From Closterium sp. NIES-65 (lineage: Eukaryota; Streptophyta; Zygnematophyceae; Desmidiales; Closteriaceae): a stretch of DNA of 64,000 nt. A model generated the notes under the pieces. That model did not search any database. It was not told the origin of the DNA and saw only the letters and a list, made by a program, of their open reading frames with translations. The stretch covers positions 142,942 through 206,941 of the forward strand of contig CANXME010002503.1 of NCBI GenBank assembly GCA_948144175.1. Reading direction: 5' to 3'. The position numbers were made by a program, and so were the translations under genes. Below are positions 22,338 through 40,900 of this stretch, in pieces; within the stretch, counting starts at the first letter, position 1; each line of letters begins with the position of its first letter.

Positions 22338-23081
22338 TGCGACGCGTGGCGGAGATCGATGGTGATTACGAGGCCCAGCGGATTGAGACGATAACGAACA
22401 CGGGGCTCTGATGATTCAGCGACGGAATCAGCGAGTTATCGGCGCGAATCGGTGTGGTGAAGCGAGGCCCTGAAACGTAACTAAGCGAGACTTCTCAGCC
22501 CGAGTCAAGCAACGTCAGCAGAGACACAGCGCTACGCCGTTCGCTCGCGTGCGGCACGGGATGCGGGCGACTGACCGCGCCGCAACAACGCGGGCGATCC
22601 CTGTGCTTCGAGCCTTCCTGGTATCAGCGAATCGAAACCCTAAAATCCGATCACTCTCCGCCCGCCACCAGCGATTCCCGCCAAAACGATCCGTTCCATA
22701 AGATGTTTCCGCCACTACGTCCCTCGTTACAGGCTGCGCTCAAGGCAATAATACATCTGATCGAGCTGCCTGCTACTAGTCGTCAGAACCACTACAGCTT
22801 GCAGATTTCCGACCCGAGTGCAGCAGGGACCGCCATAGCCAGAAGCGTGCAACGGAGTTCCATTCCAAGATGTGCTTCTGAAAATGGCTGACAGGGAAGC
22901 GAAGCATTTCTACAACCAGGAAGCAACCAGACGAGGGCATGCTTATACAGCGCCTCGTTTACGTGGACACTCAGCTGAAACTTGACAAATTAGTTCTGCA
23001 CAGCTGCATATAACAATTAAGGTATTGCATTGCTTCGCACAATTTTGATCAATCGTAGCACAGACCAACATACAACAAATG
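22338..23081. other. ELP5 3' end to CPSF30 5' end spacer
   Basis: This 744-bp spacer lies between two genes of the same orientation. It should hold the ELP5 terminator and the CPSF30 promoter and 5' UTR. I see no coding feature or clear TATA element. Confidence 0.5.
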
Positions 23082-26000
23082 CTATATATCAAGATCATCA
23101 TCGGGGTCTTCATCCGAATCTGGGTATTCGTCATCCGAATCGCGCTCATAATGAATCAAACCACCACCTCCACCTTCGCTCCAATCGCCCGCAGTGCCTC
23201 CCACTGCAAGTTCCACCATACGAGCCGATACACCACCAACCGAAAACTCTCCATGAGCCTTTGCTGTTTCCTTGACGTGGCTTGGCGCAAGGCTCCTTCT
23301 CCCGTCGTATATCTTGATTGGGCCAGTTTCGCCTGAGGAATGGGCAAGGACAGTTAAGGGCGGAAATGACACCAACAGTCTTCAGAGTTATGACGGAATA
23401 GAGAAAAGAATAAGGAGAGGCAAGAATACAAGAAGAAACTAGTAACAAGAAACTCGAGCGCCAAAGTGGAGGGGCAGGGTTGGGCAGGGTTGGGCAGGTT
23501 TGGGCAGGGTTGGGCAGGTTTGGGCAGGGTTGGGAGAAGTTGCAACCAACCTCGGTGTTCATAAGGCAGCACCACTTTCTCTCTTGCAGCCCGTTCCTCC
23601 TCAGACAGCTCTAAGCGGAACGAGACCTGATGATGGGTGGGGGGAGCATGACACATGGTTGCAGAACATTCGTGAGAGTTTGACAAACTTTGCAGCGGAG
23701 AAGAAAGAGGAGCGCGGCGAAGGAGTCTCAGAGTTGCTGATGGGGAGGGTAACAGAGGGGGGGCGGGGACAGAGAGAATAAATAAAAATCCTCTGACCAT
23801 GCAGAGAAATTACAGCATGCAAAGCATTTGGCATTCTCACCTCTGGCGCCCGATCTCCAATCGTCCTGATCGGCTCCACGCCTGCAGCCTCCCCTCTCCC
23901 TGTCGCCCCTCTGTGTGCCCCCTCTGCAGGCTGCTGCTCTGGCAGGGATACGTTTGCAGGAGGTACTTTAGAGGTGTCTCTCCTGCTGTCGCTAGCGACT
24001 GTGGGTTGAGGCGCGGTCTCAGGAGATTCACTGGGCGCGGTGGGTGGTTGCGGTGTGCGCACAAAACCCTTGGTCTGTGCGCTGATGTGCACTGCTCCTT
24101 GCCGGTCGAAATGAAACTCCTCAAGCTGCAGCGGATGTAAATGGAGGGAAGGAGAGAGGAACAGTCACACGTGATTCACAAGGGGAAAGTGGGCTGCTGC
24201 TGTGGTGTGCGCACAGAGCCCTTGGTCTGTACATCTATGTGCACTGCTCCTTGCCGGTCGAAATGAAACTCCTCAAGCTGCAGCGGAGGCGAGTGAACAG
24301 AGGGAAGGGGAGAGCAGAGAGAGGTTACAGGCCCTTGTGCCAGAGGTGGGCTGCCAAACTGACGGACGGACGGATAGACAGTCAGACACGCTTCGAAGAC
24401 GCCACTGTTCTGGCTGGGGCAAACCAGACAGCCCACCTACCGCAGACCAGACAGCCAGACAGCGCCAAAGAGACAGACCTACCGCAGTTCGGAATTTCCC
24501 CGAAGCCCTCTTCTGCTGCAACACCAGTATCCCTCCCGGTAGCACGTGCCGCTCTCCCATACTTTCCACACCCATGCTGCCACCACTCTCGCTCCTGCCG
24601 CTGCTGCCCCTCCCACCGATATTACCAGTGCCAGCTGTGCTGCTGCTAGAGCTACTCATGCCAGAAGTGACAACTGAGTTTCCCGATGGGTGATGAGAAG
24701 AGGAGGGATGAGGGAGTGATGGAGAGGAGAGGAGGAGGGAGAGAGGGAGGAGGGAGTGGCCGGGATGTGGATCCAGGGAGAGGAGTGCGTGCGCCATGTG
24801 GCGCAAGGAGGAGGTGACAGCTGGCGGGGTGACGTCAGCATGGGAGAGGAGGAGGAGTCCTGAGACTGAGGCTGGAAGGGAGAGAGGGAGGGGAGAAAAG
24901 GAGTACAGATAACAGATTGTGCGAGGGAGCAATGGGCGGATTAGTGGATGAAGGAAGAGTACAATCCGTGGCAAGGCAGGGGAGGGAAACAAGCATGATG
25001 ATGAAGATGCACATCAAAGAACGGACGTTATAACAGCTCCCTAATCGTGACATTATAGCAGCTCCCTGCACGCAACGTGCTCGAGCATGCCTCCCTGATG
25101 ATCCGTTCCTCCCTCCCACCCCCCCTTACCATGCCACTGCAGTCGTGCGATCATGGCGAGCAGGGCTGCTGGCGTGTTGTGGCGCAGGAAGGGGTCCAGC
25201 TGATGGCATGGCAGGCAGAGGGAATGGTGGGATGGCATGGCATGGTATGGAGAGCGAATGGTGGGATGGCATGGCATGGTATGGAGAGAGAATGGTGGGA
25301 TGGCATGGCATGGTATGGTATGGAGAGAGGGGAAATGCAGGGAGAGCGAGAATACAAGGAGAAGTGGGATTGAGGAAATCCGAGGGAGGGAGGGAAGAGA
25401 AACGAGTGAGGAACGCAAGAAAGAGCCGAAACGAGTGAGCAGCATCAGTGACGTACCTACTGAGTCTAGAATGAACTTAAGACGTCTCAAAAGCCGGCAA
25501 ACGAATGGCATGGATGACGTACCTACCGAGTCTAGCAACACAATGGACGGAGGGCTCCCTTGCGCGCCTGTGTGTGATTCGGCGGCTTGCGGCTTGGCTG
25601 CCCTACTGGAGTGCAAGTGATGGACGTAGGGTGTGAGGACATGAGGGTGTGACAACATGTGGCTGTGAGGTCATCATGGTGTGAGGACATGGGGGCGCGT
25701 GAGGTCATCGGGGTGTGAGTATATGGGGGACGATGGAAGGGATGGTGATGGTTAAACAGATACTACATAAGGCCGCTTCGGAGGCATGGGAACTTACAGA
25801 ATGCGCTGCTCAAGTGACTGCAGGTCCCACACGTTGCAGCAGCTGCTGACAATCGGATCCGCTGTGCTGCTGCCTGCACTGCCACTGCCTTCACTGTCGC
25901 CGCTGGGATTGACTGGGTGACTACAGGGCGACTGAAACGGCTGTCCCCATCCCATGGGGTCAGAGCAGCAGTTTATCAGTGTGCCATGGCACGCGCACAG

Positions 26001-26415
26001 GCCCCCCGCAGCGCCATGGACGGTGGTTATGGCGGTTGTGGCAGCGCGGGGTGAGGCCAAGACCAGCACTGCTCGGCTGGGAGGGGGTTGCGGGCAGAGA
26101 GGGGGGGAAGTGGAAGAGGGGGAATGGCGGGAATGGACACAAGATACGCACACAGACCCCACACACACACACTACACACACGCACGCATCACACACATTC
26201 TCACATAACACACACGCAAACGTCACGCGTGCAGACATTAACACACACCTTGCCTGTGCGCGATTGCAGTGGATCGCTCGAACCAGGGACTCAGTCATGT
26301 GGCGCAAGATCTGCCAGCCACCCAGAACGTGACACGTGTCGCTTAGCACCACCGTCGGTGCCTCCATGCCATCGATCCGTCCCTCCCGCAACAGACGCAC
26401 CGCTGCGGCCGCCAT
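23082..26415 (-). CDS. ELP5: Elongator complex subunit 5
   Basis: Minus-strand exons that I can place well: 26415-26249, 26076-25798, one ending near 25545, about 25210-25133, one around 24840-24750, one ending 24483, then 24125-23841, 23626-23551 and 23332-23082. The N-terminus has [13 protein letters not shown] and an AVLVLASPR strand. Further blocks are [50 protein letters not shown] and [10 protein letters not shown]. The C-terminus ends [12 protein letters not shown], the acidic tail I associate with plant ELP5. Elongator subunits 4-6 form a RecA-like ring that supports tRNA wobble-uridine modification. Low-complexity Ser/Gly and Pro segments lengthen the protein. Exon limits in the middle (25700-24490) are approximate. 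Confidence 0.85.
23461..23545. repeat. gggttgggca repeat in ELP5 intron
   Basis: About seven tandem 10-11-bp units of gggcagggttgg and variants lie between the last two ELP5 exons. Confidence 0.85.
24183..24277 (-). repeat. Echo of ELP5 LEEFHFD exon, acceptor side
   Basis: The first ~85 bp of the exon starting at 24125 recur exactly 152 bp upstream (start 24277) after the same ccgctgcag acceptor. The echo encodes [20 protein letters not shown] and reaches a stop about 30 codons in. Using it would truncate the protein. A shorter double copy of the preceding donor (cctaccgcag) lies at 24436-24486. Confidence 0.92.
25204..25330. repeat. ~40-bp tandem repeat in ELP5 intron
   Basis: Three copies of a unit containing gaatggtgggatggcatggc and atggtatggagag are present. 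The unit is purine-rich on the plus strand. Confidence 0.9.
25440..25545 (-). repeat. Echo of ELP5 IVLLDS exon, donor side
   Basis: The exon end ctagactcg plus donor gtaggtacgtca near 25545 recurs about 71 bp downstream (near 25474) as ctagactcagtaggtacgtca. The copy has an extra base at the junction. Confidence 0.8.
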
Positions 26416-27727
26416 GAGCTTGTGATCGACAATACAACTTCGCAATGACTGTAACAAGCTTATCGAAATGCTCCCGCTCCTTTGTGCCACCGATCCCGTG
26501 AACTACAGTAATTCGCGATTCTTGCAGCAATCCTCTAAGCTTGATAGCTAGTGTGTGTGTCCACCAGCCGTAAATCTGCTGTATCTCTCGTCCTAATCCT
26601 CAGTTCTTCGAGACGGAGCGATCCCCTAGGCTCCTGAAGTTAGAAGTCGCTAGTGCTGAAGCAGCAGCTTGAAACTAGATTCGACACGAGGAGCCATTTC
26701 TACGTTCACTCGGGGTCAGTCGTGAACGTCTCACCGTCCAGGGGTCATTTCTGCTCCTGACACCGAACGGGTGTTCCATCCTGCCCGAATTCATGGGGTC
26801 ATTGCACGCTTCGCGACATTCCGCGACAGCCGTAACACCGAGTCGCAGATGGACCTGGGTTTCCTGGCTGACCCCACAAAAATGTTCGCGAGCATGTGCG
26901 ACGAATTCACAAAACGACCTCTTCGCAAATCTTGTGTCAGGACCAGAATCTGAGCCAATCATGTTCAACCCTAGCCTCAAGCTCATATGGTCCCAAACCT
27001 GCCGTAGTTTGGGAAAGCGTGAGCCATGCATACAGCCCACGGCATCACGCCTCAGCCACGCATACAAACAGTCACATGCAAACCCAGGCACCAACCACTT
27101 TCTCGTCGCCTGGTCGCAACAGAAAGTAACCCTCGTACTGTTTTCGCTCCTGGCCACACCCCAGTCAACTCCTTCGCCTGCACTAATCGACAAGGCATCG
27201 CCAATAGGGTTTCCCTAGCTGCGAACAACCTCCACCTTGGGATCATCATCACCAGGTGACCAGCAAGAGACCACCATGAATCGCCTTGTCCTTGGCCAAC
27301 CTCATCTTTTTTACCTCGTCCGTTTCCCCTCCCTCCTTGTCCTTCCACTTGACACTTCCCTCTCCTCGTACACCATCCTGTTCAGCACATCCTATTTTTT
27401 CCCAGTCTGGTAGGCCTAGGAGGAACTACTGTACTAGGGTCTCAGAAGTCCGTTTCAGATTTAGCAGGTTGCTCTTATCGTGCTAGAAGTTTTTGTGCAG
27501 TTAGCTCATCCAGTCCATGGATGACCTAAAGTTTAGCTGAACGTAGGTTCGTAGCTATCAGCGGGAACGAGGAGGACGACCTGACCCTAGTTCAGGGCCC
27601 TGCTCTGTGGGCCCTGGACGTAGAATTAGTTTAGGACTTGCGCCTAGCAACCAGAAAGTGGACAGGCGATAGAGTTCGTTTCATACGACCGTAGCTTAGG
27701 TTTGAACGACCCTTGCAAGCTTCGGGC
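26416..27727. promoter_or_regulatory. Divergent intergenic region between ELP5 and CK1
   Basis: The two start codons (26415 minus, 27728 plus) face away from each other across 1.3 kb, so this should hold both promoters and 5' UTRs. I found no definite core-promoter motif. A 172-codon minus-strand ORF at 26675-27193 has no recognisable domain and I do not call it a gene. Confidence 0.6.
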
Positions 27728-33089
<5,362 letters not shown>

Positions 33090-35254
33090 GGTGAGCTGGA
33101 ATTGGTTGGTGCTTGGTGGTGGTGCTTGATGGTGGTGCTTCGTGATGGGAGTATGTGGTGATTGAGTTTCCATTCCACCCTAACGGTCTTGTGGAAAGTG
33201 GCTCCGGGCCACGGATTTGCAGTTTTGAGCGATGTTGCTGGTTTACCTGCCCTCTATGCCAGCTCGCGAGTTTGATGAATTCATAGCAGGAATGTGGCTT
33301 CATTAACCTCCCCCCTTCCCATTTTCCCCCACACCCTCTCCCTGCTCTGCCTCCTCTTCCGCCTTTATTCTCTCCCCACCACACCACCCAATGGACAATC
33401 CTCTTCCCCCCTCCTGGTGCGGAGCAGGCCAGGGAAGCGGGCATGTGTGGCAGTGGTAGGTAGGATTGCACTTGCCTGCTTATGCAATGCGGAGGGGTGC
33501 AGTGCAGGCGATATTGGTGCCTGCATAGGGCGGTGCTTGCTAGTTCCTCCACACCCCAATTTGTGGATAACAAGGCACAATGCTGGAGAGTGCAAGGAGC
33601 TGGTGTTGAGAGCAGTGGGTGGAGAGGAGCAGCGGAGACACGCCGCGAGGGTATGGGTGGAGATATGGAGTGCAACATATGGCGGGCATGGTGAATGGAG
33701 AGTGTGGAGGGGGGCCGACCAAGGGAGGGAAGGGGGGGGAGGGAAGTTGGCGGGCAGGGGAAGACGATCCGCAAGACTTTGAAGTGCGACAAGTGCTGCT
33801 GGCTGCTGGCGTGTGGGTGCAGAGCAGATCACGTGGGACAGGGAGGGAGGAGGGAAGAGCTTGGAGTGGTGGGTCATGGGGGCAGTGGATGCAAGCTGCA
33901 AGAACCATGGCGTGTGGAGGAGCGGCTTTCAGAGGGGGTATTGGGGTAAGCTGCTCGCTGTGTGCTCCCGCCTGGTCACATAGGGCTGATGGGGAGGGCT
34001 TTCACAAGGGCGAGGAGGAAGAAGGGCTGTGATGAGGGCTAGGAGGAAGGGGTGGAAGGAGGAACGGGGAATGGGGGTGATGTGGAAAGCAGCTGCTTGT
34101 CTCTGCTTCTAACTGCATAGGTAACAGTTTCATGATGGAAGGGGCTTGGATGAGGGTGAGGAGGAAGGGAGGTGGAGGGGGGGACAGGGTCAGGCAATCA
34201 GAGCATTTGACTATCATGAACAGGGAATGACTAGTCAGCTGAAGGATGATGGGGATGACTTGGCTCGGCTGGCACATACATATTCAGGGTGCATGAGCCG
34301 ACATGCTTCGGGAGACGAGCTACACCAGTTACTCCGATCATCTAATGCACATTACAGATGCACTAGTTTTCATGTGCTGCTGTCCTCAGATAGCGCTGCA
34401 GCTGTTTGGTGTACAAGTGAGGCCTGGTAAGGCAGAGTGGAACGTTGAGAGGAATGTGGTGTGGTGTGGATGAATACACCTGGTGACCTGCATGATCACC
34501 TCCTGCTTCCTGTGCTATAATTGCTGTCGGATGAGGGCCTTCGGACAGCCTCGCCTGCTTGTCGGTCATCACCGCACTGCCCCCAAGGGGTACTATTCTT
34601 CTGATTGGCCAAGTTCAGGGGCTTATGTACTGTACTCTCTCCGGTGGCCCGTACAGGCTATTTCCTTTTCTTTTTTCTTTTGCTTCATTGCTTGTCACAA
34701 TTATCCTGCTCATGCTAGGATATGAAGTCGCATGATGAGGAGGATTCTATACAGTGGCCCTGTCAAGGCTTTCTGGTGGTTGAGGATAGCATTTGTGACA
34801 TTTGTGGTGACTGGGTGGCCCATCCTATATTTTGTTTTTGTGAAAAGGTTTATACCGGTACCGTAAGGCAATTGTTGTGTACTGACTGACTGAGTGAGCG
34901 AGCCTCAGGATTCTTTACATGTGCAGGGACTTCTCAGCCTACCTATCGTCAGGCACACACCAACCACCACCATAGGTAACAGACCTTGGTGGAAGTTGTA
35001 GGTGTCATTTCTGGTTCAACTAGACCACCCACTGTAAAGATGATTGTAGGCATCAATGCTGCTGAATGCTACACTTGTCCAAACAGAACCAGACCAGAAA
35101 AAAGGAGCAGTACGGTACGTTAAAGCCCGGAGTCAGCATGGTAATTTATCAAGTTATGTGGGTTTGAAATAGTGTTGGCGAAACCTTGAAAACAAGAATT
35201 TCGGCAAAGTCAGTGTAGCGAGAAAAATATCGATTGACGAGGGGGAAAGGAGTC
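33090..35254. other. Region downstream of CK1, no gene recognised
   Basis: This probably holds the CK1 3' UTR and intergenic sequence. The plus strand has C-rich then G-rich patches (33300-33420, 33690-34200). No recognisable domain is seen on either strand. Confidence 0.45.
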
Positions 35255-35259
35255 TCGCC

Positions 35260-35694
35260 TGTTGGGCTGAAATGCCCTAGGATCTTTGTAGAGTTAAAGT
35301 CTGAGTAGGATTGTAATAGCGGAAGCGTTTGAATGAAAAGTCCTTGAACCACCTTGCGCTAGTATGTGAGGGCAAAGTGAGTTGATTAAAACAAGCAAAT
35401 ACAAGGCTTTATATAAGAGTACAAGGAATACGAATAGATATAATTAAACTGTTTTGCTGTTGCGATTCGATACAGTGCGACTCGGGCAACTGCTCAATGT
35501 CGAGTCAGTTGTGTGTCCTTGCTGTCGCGCTGTATTTGTCAAGTCAAAGGTCGCTGACTTTTGACCTTCGCGTAACCTCCAGGCGGTTACCCTAACCTCC
35601 GAGGGTTGACTCGCGATGCTTCGATTTGGACTGCTTCGCTTGTGTCCTAAGTTTTGACACGACAGAGGCGCTTTAAGACTTATTGTTCCCAACA
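35260..35694 (-). repeat. Element 1 3' LTR
   Basis: It is 435 bp long and nearly identical to 40901-41335. Read on the minus strand it starts tgttgggaac and ends cagcccaaca. It contains a ttatataaag-like TATA region at about 35410. Confidence 0.95.
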
Positions 35695-38600
35695 CTCCCC
35701 TTCGCTTCTGGAGTGTCGCTAATGGTGACGTGGCCTTGTCCAGTCAGCAGCATGCAGTACTCGAACTTTTGTTTTCCGATTTTCTTGGTCAAGTAATCGG
35801 CTGCCATCTCGGACGTGGAACAGTAGGATAATTCGAGTTTCCCTTTCTCGATCTCGTCTTTCACGAAGAAGTATCGCAGAGCGATATGCTTCGTTCTGTT
35901 CGCGAATCCGCTTTTGTTGGCGATGCGAATTGCAGATTGGTTGTCGCAGAATAGGGTGAAGTTGGGTAACTCGGCTAACTTTGCTTCTTCCAGCAGCTCG
36001 TGAAGGTAGAGTCCTTCCTTGGTGGCTGAGCAGAGGGCGATATATTCTGCTTCAGCTGAAGAGAGAGCGATTAGTTCCTGCTTGCTCGACTGCCAGGAGA
36101 TAGGTCCGATAGGCTCGAGACGATAGACGTAGCCAGTGCGAGAGCGGCTATTGTCGGAATCGCCGGCATGATCGGCATCGACGTAGCCGATTAGTTTCGT
36201 GGTCGTAGTTTCGTTTTTGTAGTAAGTCAGGCCGATCGTCGGAGTGCTCACGAAGTAGTGTAGTGCGTGATCGAGCTCCGCCAGGTGCTCTGCTTCGGGT
36301 TTCTTGAGGTAGGTAGCGAGTTGGCTTGCGGAGTAGGATAGATCCGGGCGGCAGGTGACGGCTGCGAAGAGGAGGCAGCCCAGTTTCCTCTGGTAATCAC
36401 GTATTCCGGCAGCTTTGAGTGGAGCGGAATTTCCTTTGTTACTTCCTGCCGTGTAGCGGTATGGCGTGGCGATAGCGGTAGGTGTGAGCGAGAAGCGCTT
36501 GGCGATAGTGTCGGCGTATTTCTCGGCGCTTAAGTAGATAGCATTTTCTTCTTCGCGGATGTTGAGCCCGAGGTACTGGGTGACGGTAGAAGAAACCGTG
36601 AGCGTGAGGTCCTTCTGTAGCTCCCCTTCGAACCAGGTGGTGATGTCGTCGGTGGAGCCGATGTAGAGTAGATCGTCGACGTAGACGATGAGTAGGATGT
36701 AATCGGCGTCTTTAGTGAATCGATACATTCATTGGTCGTGCGGCAGTTGGCGGAATCCGATGCGAGTGAGTCGGGTGTGTAGGTGCTGTTGCCACAGCCG
36801 CGGGGCTTGATTGATTCCGTAGAGCGATTTCAGTAGCTGGCAGACCTGATTGGGTTTTCCGTGGGTACCGTGTGGGAGTTCGACGAAGATTTCGGCGTCG
36901 ACGGGTGCGTAGAGAAATGCGTTGGCGACATCGATTTGTCGCAGTTTCTTCTTCTTCAAGGCGGCAACGGCAAGAAGAATTCGAAGAGAGGTATGTCGAC
37001 TAACTGGGGCGAATGTCTCGGTGAAGTCTCGTCCTTGCTCTTGGTCGAATCCACGCACGACCCAGCGTGCTTTGAACTTCTCGATTGTGCCGTCTGCTTT
37101 CGTTTTGATGCGGAAGACCCATTTCCCGGTGAGAATGGTCTTGTTCCTTGCCACGCTTGCGGGAACGACCTTCCAAGTGTTGCGTTCCTCCAGTGCCTTT
37201 AACTCTCTGTCCATGGCTTCGCGCCATTTCTCCCTGTGTTCCCCCCCCAGAGCCTGCTGAACCGTCGCATGCTCCTTAGGAAGTGCGTTGCCGTGGACTG
37301 CGGTGACGAGGCCGAGGATTTGCAGTCCAGTCTGTAAGTATCGGGGGAGTGTTGGATCCTCGGGATAAGCTGCTTCGTCTCCCGCTTCTGGATCGGGTAT
37401 GAAATTTGGCCCAATCCGTTATGCTTCGTTTGTGTTGACTGTCGCAGGTGTTACGTAACCGTTGTCGGCGAAGTGATAGAAGACTTCGGCGTTGACACTG
37501 TCGCGAGGATTGTCTTCGTCCATGGGCACGTCGACGGAGCAGTACGGGAGAGGTCCGGTTTCTTCCGATGCGTTGTCGACGTTCTGTTCATCCCAGTCTG
37601 CTTCGTCCGCTGCTGAGGCAAAGGCTCGGTCACCACGAAAACCACCTGTGGGGTCCTAATTCTCGTGCAAGTTGGCGAGGTACGTTTGAAAGGTGAGTCG
37701 CTCGTAGAAGATCACATCACGTGCTGCTACTGTTTCCTTTGAGTGGACATCGAAAATTTTCCACGCGTTGTAATTTTTCTCGATGCCGAGGTGTAGTCCC
37801 CACTGTGCCCGTTGTGAAAATCTTCCCGCTCGTGCTTCTGGGGGTCGGTACTGCACCATGCATCCGAAAACTCGTAACATTCTTGTGCTGCCCTGCTTTC
37901 CTGTCCACAGCAGATGCGGTGATGCGTTGTTCGGGAGTGACGACGACGACAACAAGTTGTGCAGCATGACAGCATGGTCCATTGCTGCAGGCCACTGGTG
38001 GTTGGGTAGCCGCATGCCACGTAGCAGTTTGCGCATGCTGTTCTGCAGAGTCCTGTTCATTCTTTCTGCAACACCTTGCTGCTGATGGGCGTAGGGAAGG
38101 GAGAGGAGTTGCTTGATTCCCCTTTCCGCCAGGTACTGCTTGAAGCGCTGAGAGGTGTATTCTCCTCCTCCGTCTGACTGGAAGCTTTTCAGCTCTGTTC
38201 CTAACTCCCTCTCTGCTACCGGTAGCCAAGCGGCAAACGCTGCGAGTGCCATGTCGCGGCTGGGTAGGTTTCGATGTCAGACGTATCGAGTGGCGGCGTC
38301 GATGAAGGTTATCATGTAATTGTAGGTGACTTGTCCTGGTTCTCGATTGAAGAGGATATCGCTGTATACTTTCTCGAGTGGTGCGTATGCAGGTGCGCTC
38401 GGGTTGTGGTGAGAAGAAAACGGTCGATGGGGTAAGTCGGCTTCGGGGCAGATGAGGCAAGTTCTTCGTGCCCGTTGAAGTTCTCTGCCGTCGGGTAGTA
38501 GTAGCGAATCTTTGTCGAGGACTCATGCTCGTATTGTGTTATTTAATACTGTGTTGCTTGGATGTCCTGTGCGTGCGTGCCAGATGTCTTCAGGAGCGCG

Positions 38601-40838
38601 ATGTCCGGGTGAGAGTTGATACGCGTCGGAGTTGGAGTAGAAGCTGGCGACGACATTGGCGCTTCTGTGGACTTCTCGTTGAGTCGGGTTCAGTTGCTGG
38701 GCGGGTGTTGGTGGTGCTTCGTGGACGATGACTGGTGTCGTTGGTCCTGCTGCTGCCGATGATGTTTCTGCTGCTGTCGATGTTGTCTCTGCTGCTGCCG
38801 ATGTTGTCTCTGCTGCTGCCGATGTTGTCTCTGCTGCTGTCGATGTTGTCTCTGCTACTGCCGTTTGTTGAATTGTTGCTAACGCTCATGTTCGTTCTGC
38901 TTCAGGGATGGTGTGCGAGTACTAGAAACCTCCCGGGCTGAAGTCGGGATTGAGATCCGGGGGATGTGTCCAATCGGCGAAGTTGACGATGGCGTCGCTA
39001 TCTGCAGTGCCAAGGTCGGGGACGAAATCGAGGACGAAGACGTTGTTCTTCAAAACTGCTCTTCCGATGTAGAGGTCGCCCTTCCCGTGGTACAGTTTAA
39101 ACTCCTGGGTGGTGCTGTCGGCTTCCAAGTGGATGCCTTTCGCCATCAGCTGGCTGACACTCAGTAAGTTATAACCGAGTCCTTCTGCGATGAGTACCTT
39201 TGACATGTGCAGTATGACGTTTGTCTCTCTTGATTGAAGCTGAACTACTCCTTGTCGTCGTGTGCGCAGGTTCTGGTTGTTGGCGACCGTGATGACTACT
39301 TCTCGCTGGAGTCGATGTTCGCGTCGAACGAAGCGTCCCGAGGAGCACATATGTTGTCCGCAGCAACTGTCCAAGAACCAGGTGTCTTGCCCGGATGGTT
39401 CGCTTTGAGCGATGGCGGCGTACGTCGGATTCGGTTGGAGTGACTCGCGGCGAGGAGTCCTGTTGTCGAGCTCTTCTTCCGGTGAGTAGTGAGGTGGTGA
39501 TTCGGTTGTGCACGAATCAGTTATCTTCACCATGCAATTGACAATGTTTCTTGCTCCTTGTGCAGATTGTCCTGTTGGAGTCGTTGAAGCTTGGATTGAG
39601 GTCGTCAGATTTGCTTGTGTTGAGGCAACTTGGGAGCTTGAAGGCCGGAGTTGTCGCTGTGGTGTTGTCTGACGAGACGGGCAGTGCGTGCGAGGGTGTC
39701 CCGAAGTCTTGCAGATGTGGCAAAACGGAGGTACCGTCTTCACTTGTTGCTGTTGTCGATTGTTGTTGTTGTTGTATCGTCGCTGAGTGTGAAACGCAAA
39801 CTCCGGTGCTAATGTTTTGTTCTTGTGTCTTTCTTCTTGCAGGTCCATGTCCTGCTGCTCGGCATGAATTTCGGCGTAGAGTGCCGCTTCGGAAATCCTC
39901 CCGTGTACTCGTAATATGGCGCGAGTGGAGCGCCAGTGGGGGCTGAGACCGCCGATGACCACCGTGACAAAGGCGTCTTCTGAAATCGACCCTCCGCATC
40001 GAAGAAGCTTGTCGCGCAGTTCGCGGCAGCAGCTGATATAAGCCATGCCTTTCTCGCCTGGTTTCATTTCAATTGTTGTCAACTGCGCCATTAACCTGCT
40101 TTGATTTACGCTGTCTGTTGCTTGATACATGTTCTTCAGGTGGTTGTACGCGAGCTCCGCGGAGTTGCCGTAGCCTCGGTAAGTCCTGATGTTCTGCTGC
40201 TGGGTCGGGGTGATGTTTCTTAGCAGTATCGTGTACGCCATCATTGATTGATAGGTGTACTGCTGCTTCTCATATTGTGTCCCGTTTGTTGGATATGGCA
40301 GGGACCCGTCGAAGAAGCCGAGAATCTGTGCTCCTTCCATCATCAGTTCAAACTCGAACGACCAGGTGAAGAAGTCTTTTCCGTCGAAAGGCTTTGTCGT
40401 TTGCAGCTTGAGAACATGCGCGAATTGCGATTGAACTTGTAATGCGTCCAATGCCCTTTCTTGTCACGGTGCAGATTGCGGTTTTGGCATGAGGCTGACG
40501 GAGCCACGCTGGGGCTCGTACGGCGCAAAGGTAGGCTGCTGTTGTTGTTGTTGAATTCCGCGTGCGTAGGATGAGCCGTCGAGACTCATAGGAGTTACGT
40601 TGTTGTTGTTGCTGTTGTTTGACTGCGCAGGTACTCCTTGCTGGTGCTGCTCGTAGAAGGACATGAAGGAGAAGAATTTCTCCATCATGCTTGGATCGAA
40701 GCCAGCGGGCGTTTCCGTAGACCCACCTGCTGGTCTCGTGGTAGTCCCTTCTTCCGTCTGTAGACTAGAGACAGGAGGTGGAGTAGGGGTAGTGCCTGGA
40801 GAACCGTTGGAGGAGCTCCTCTCCTTCCTAGTAGACAT
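35673..40838 (-). pseudogene. Element 1 gag-pol, interrupted by in-frame stops
   Basis: One frame runs from Met 40838 to a stop at 35673 inside the LTR. It is broken by in-frame stops at about 40464, 38922, 38886, 38277, 37656, 37419 and 36729. Landmarks are a Gag zinc knuckle CHICKTSGHPRTHC near 39700 and a protease-like FLDSCCGQH near 39370. The integrase SDGGGEYTS is near 38170, the RT YVDDLLY near 36673 and the RNase H YVDADHAGD near 36173. The AEAEYIAL block is near 36055. I see substitutions rather than frameshifts as the cause. The copy is not expected to make the full polyprotein, although most domains are intact between stops. Confidence 0.9.
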
Positions 40839-40888
40839 GTCTTCCTTGTATAAAGTATTAAGAGAAAAAGTAACTTTGAACTCTATCT

Positions 40889-40900
40889 GCTCTGATACCA
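40889..40900 (-). other. Element 1 tRNA primer-binding site
   Basis: On the minus strand it reads tggtatcagagc directly after the 5' LTR, the usual match to the 3' end of initiator methionine tRNA in plant copia elements. Confidence 0.92.

Noticed and set aside
26675-27193. 172-codon minus-strand ORF as a gene
   Set aside because: No recognisable domain, located in the ELP5/CK1 divergent spacer, and equally long ORFs occur in non-coding parts of the window.
38468-38941. Plus-strand ORFs opposite element 1 pol (LLLPMLSLLLP repeats)
   Set aside because: Antisense of the Ser/Ala repeat in the polyprotein; no independent features.
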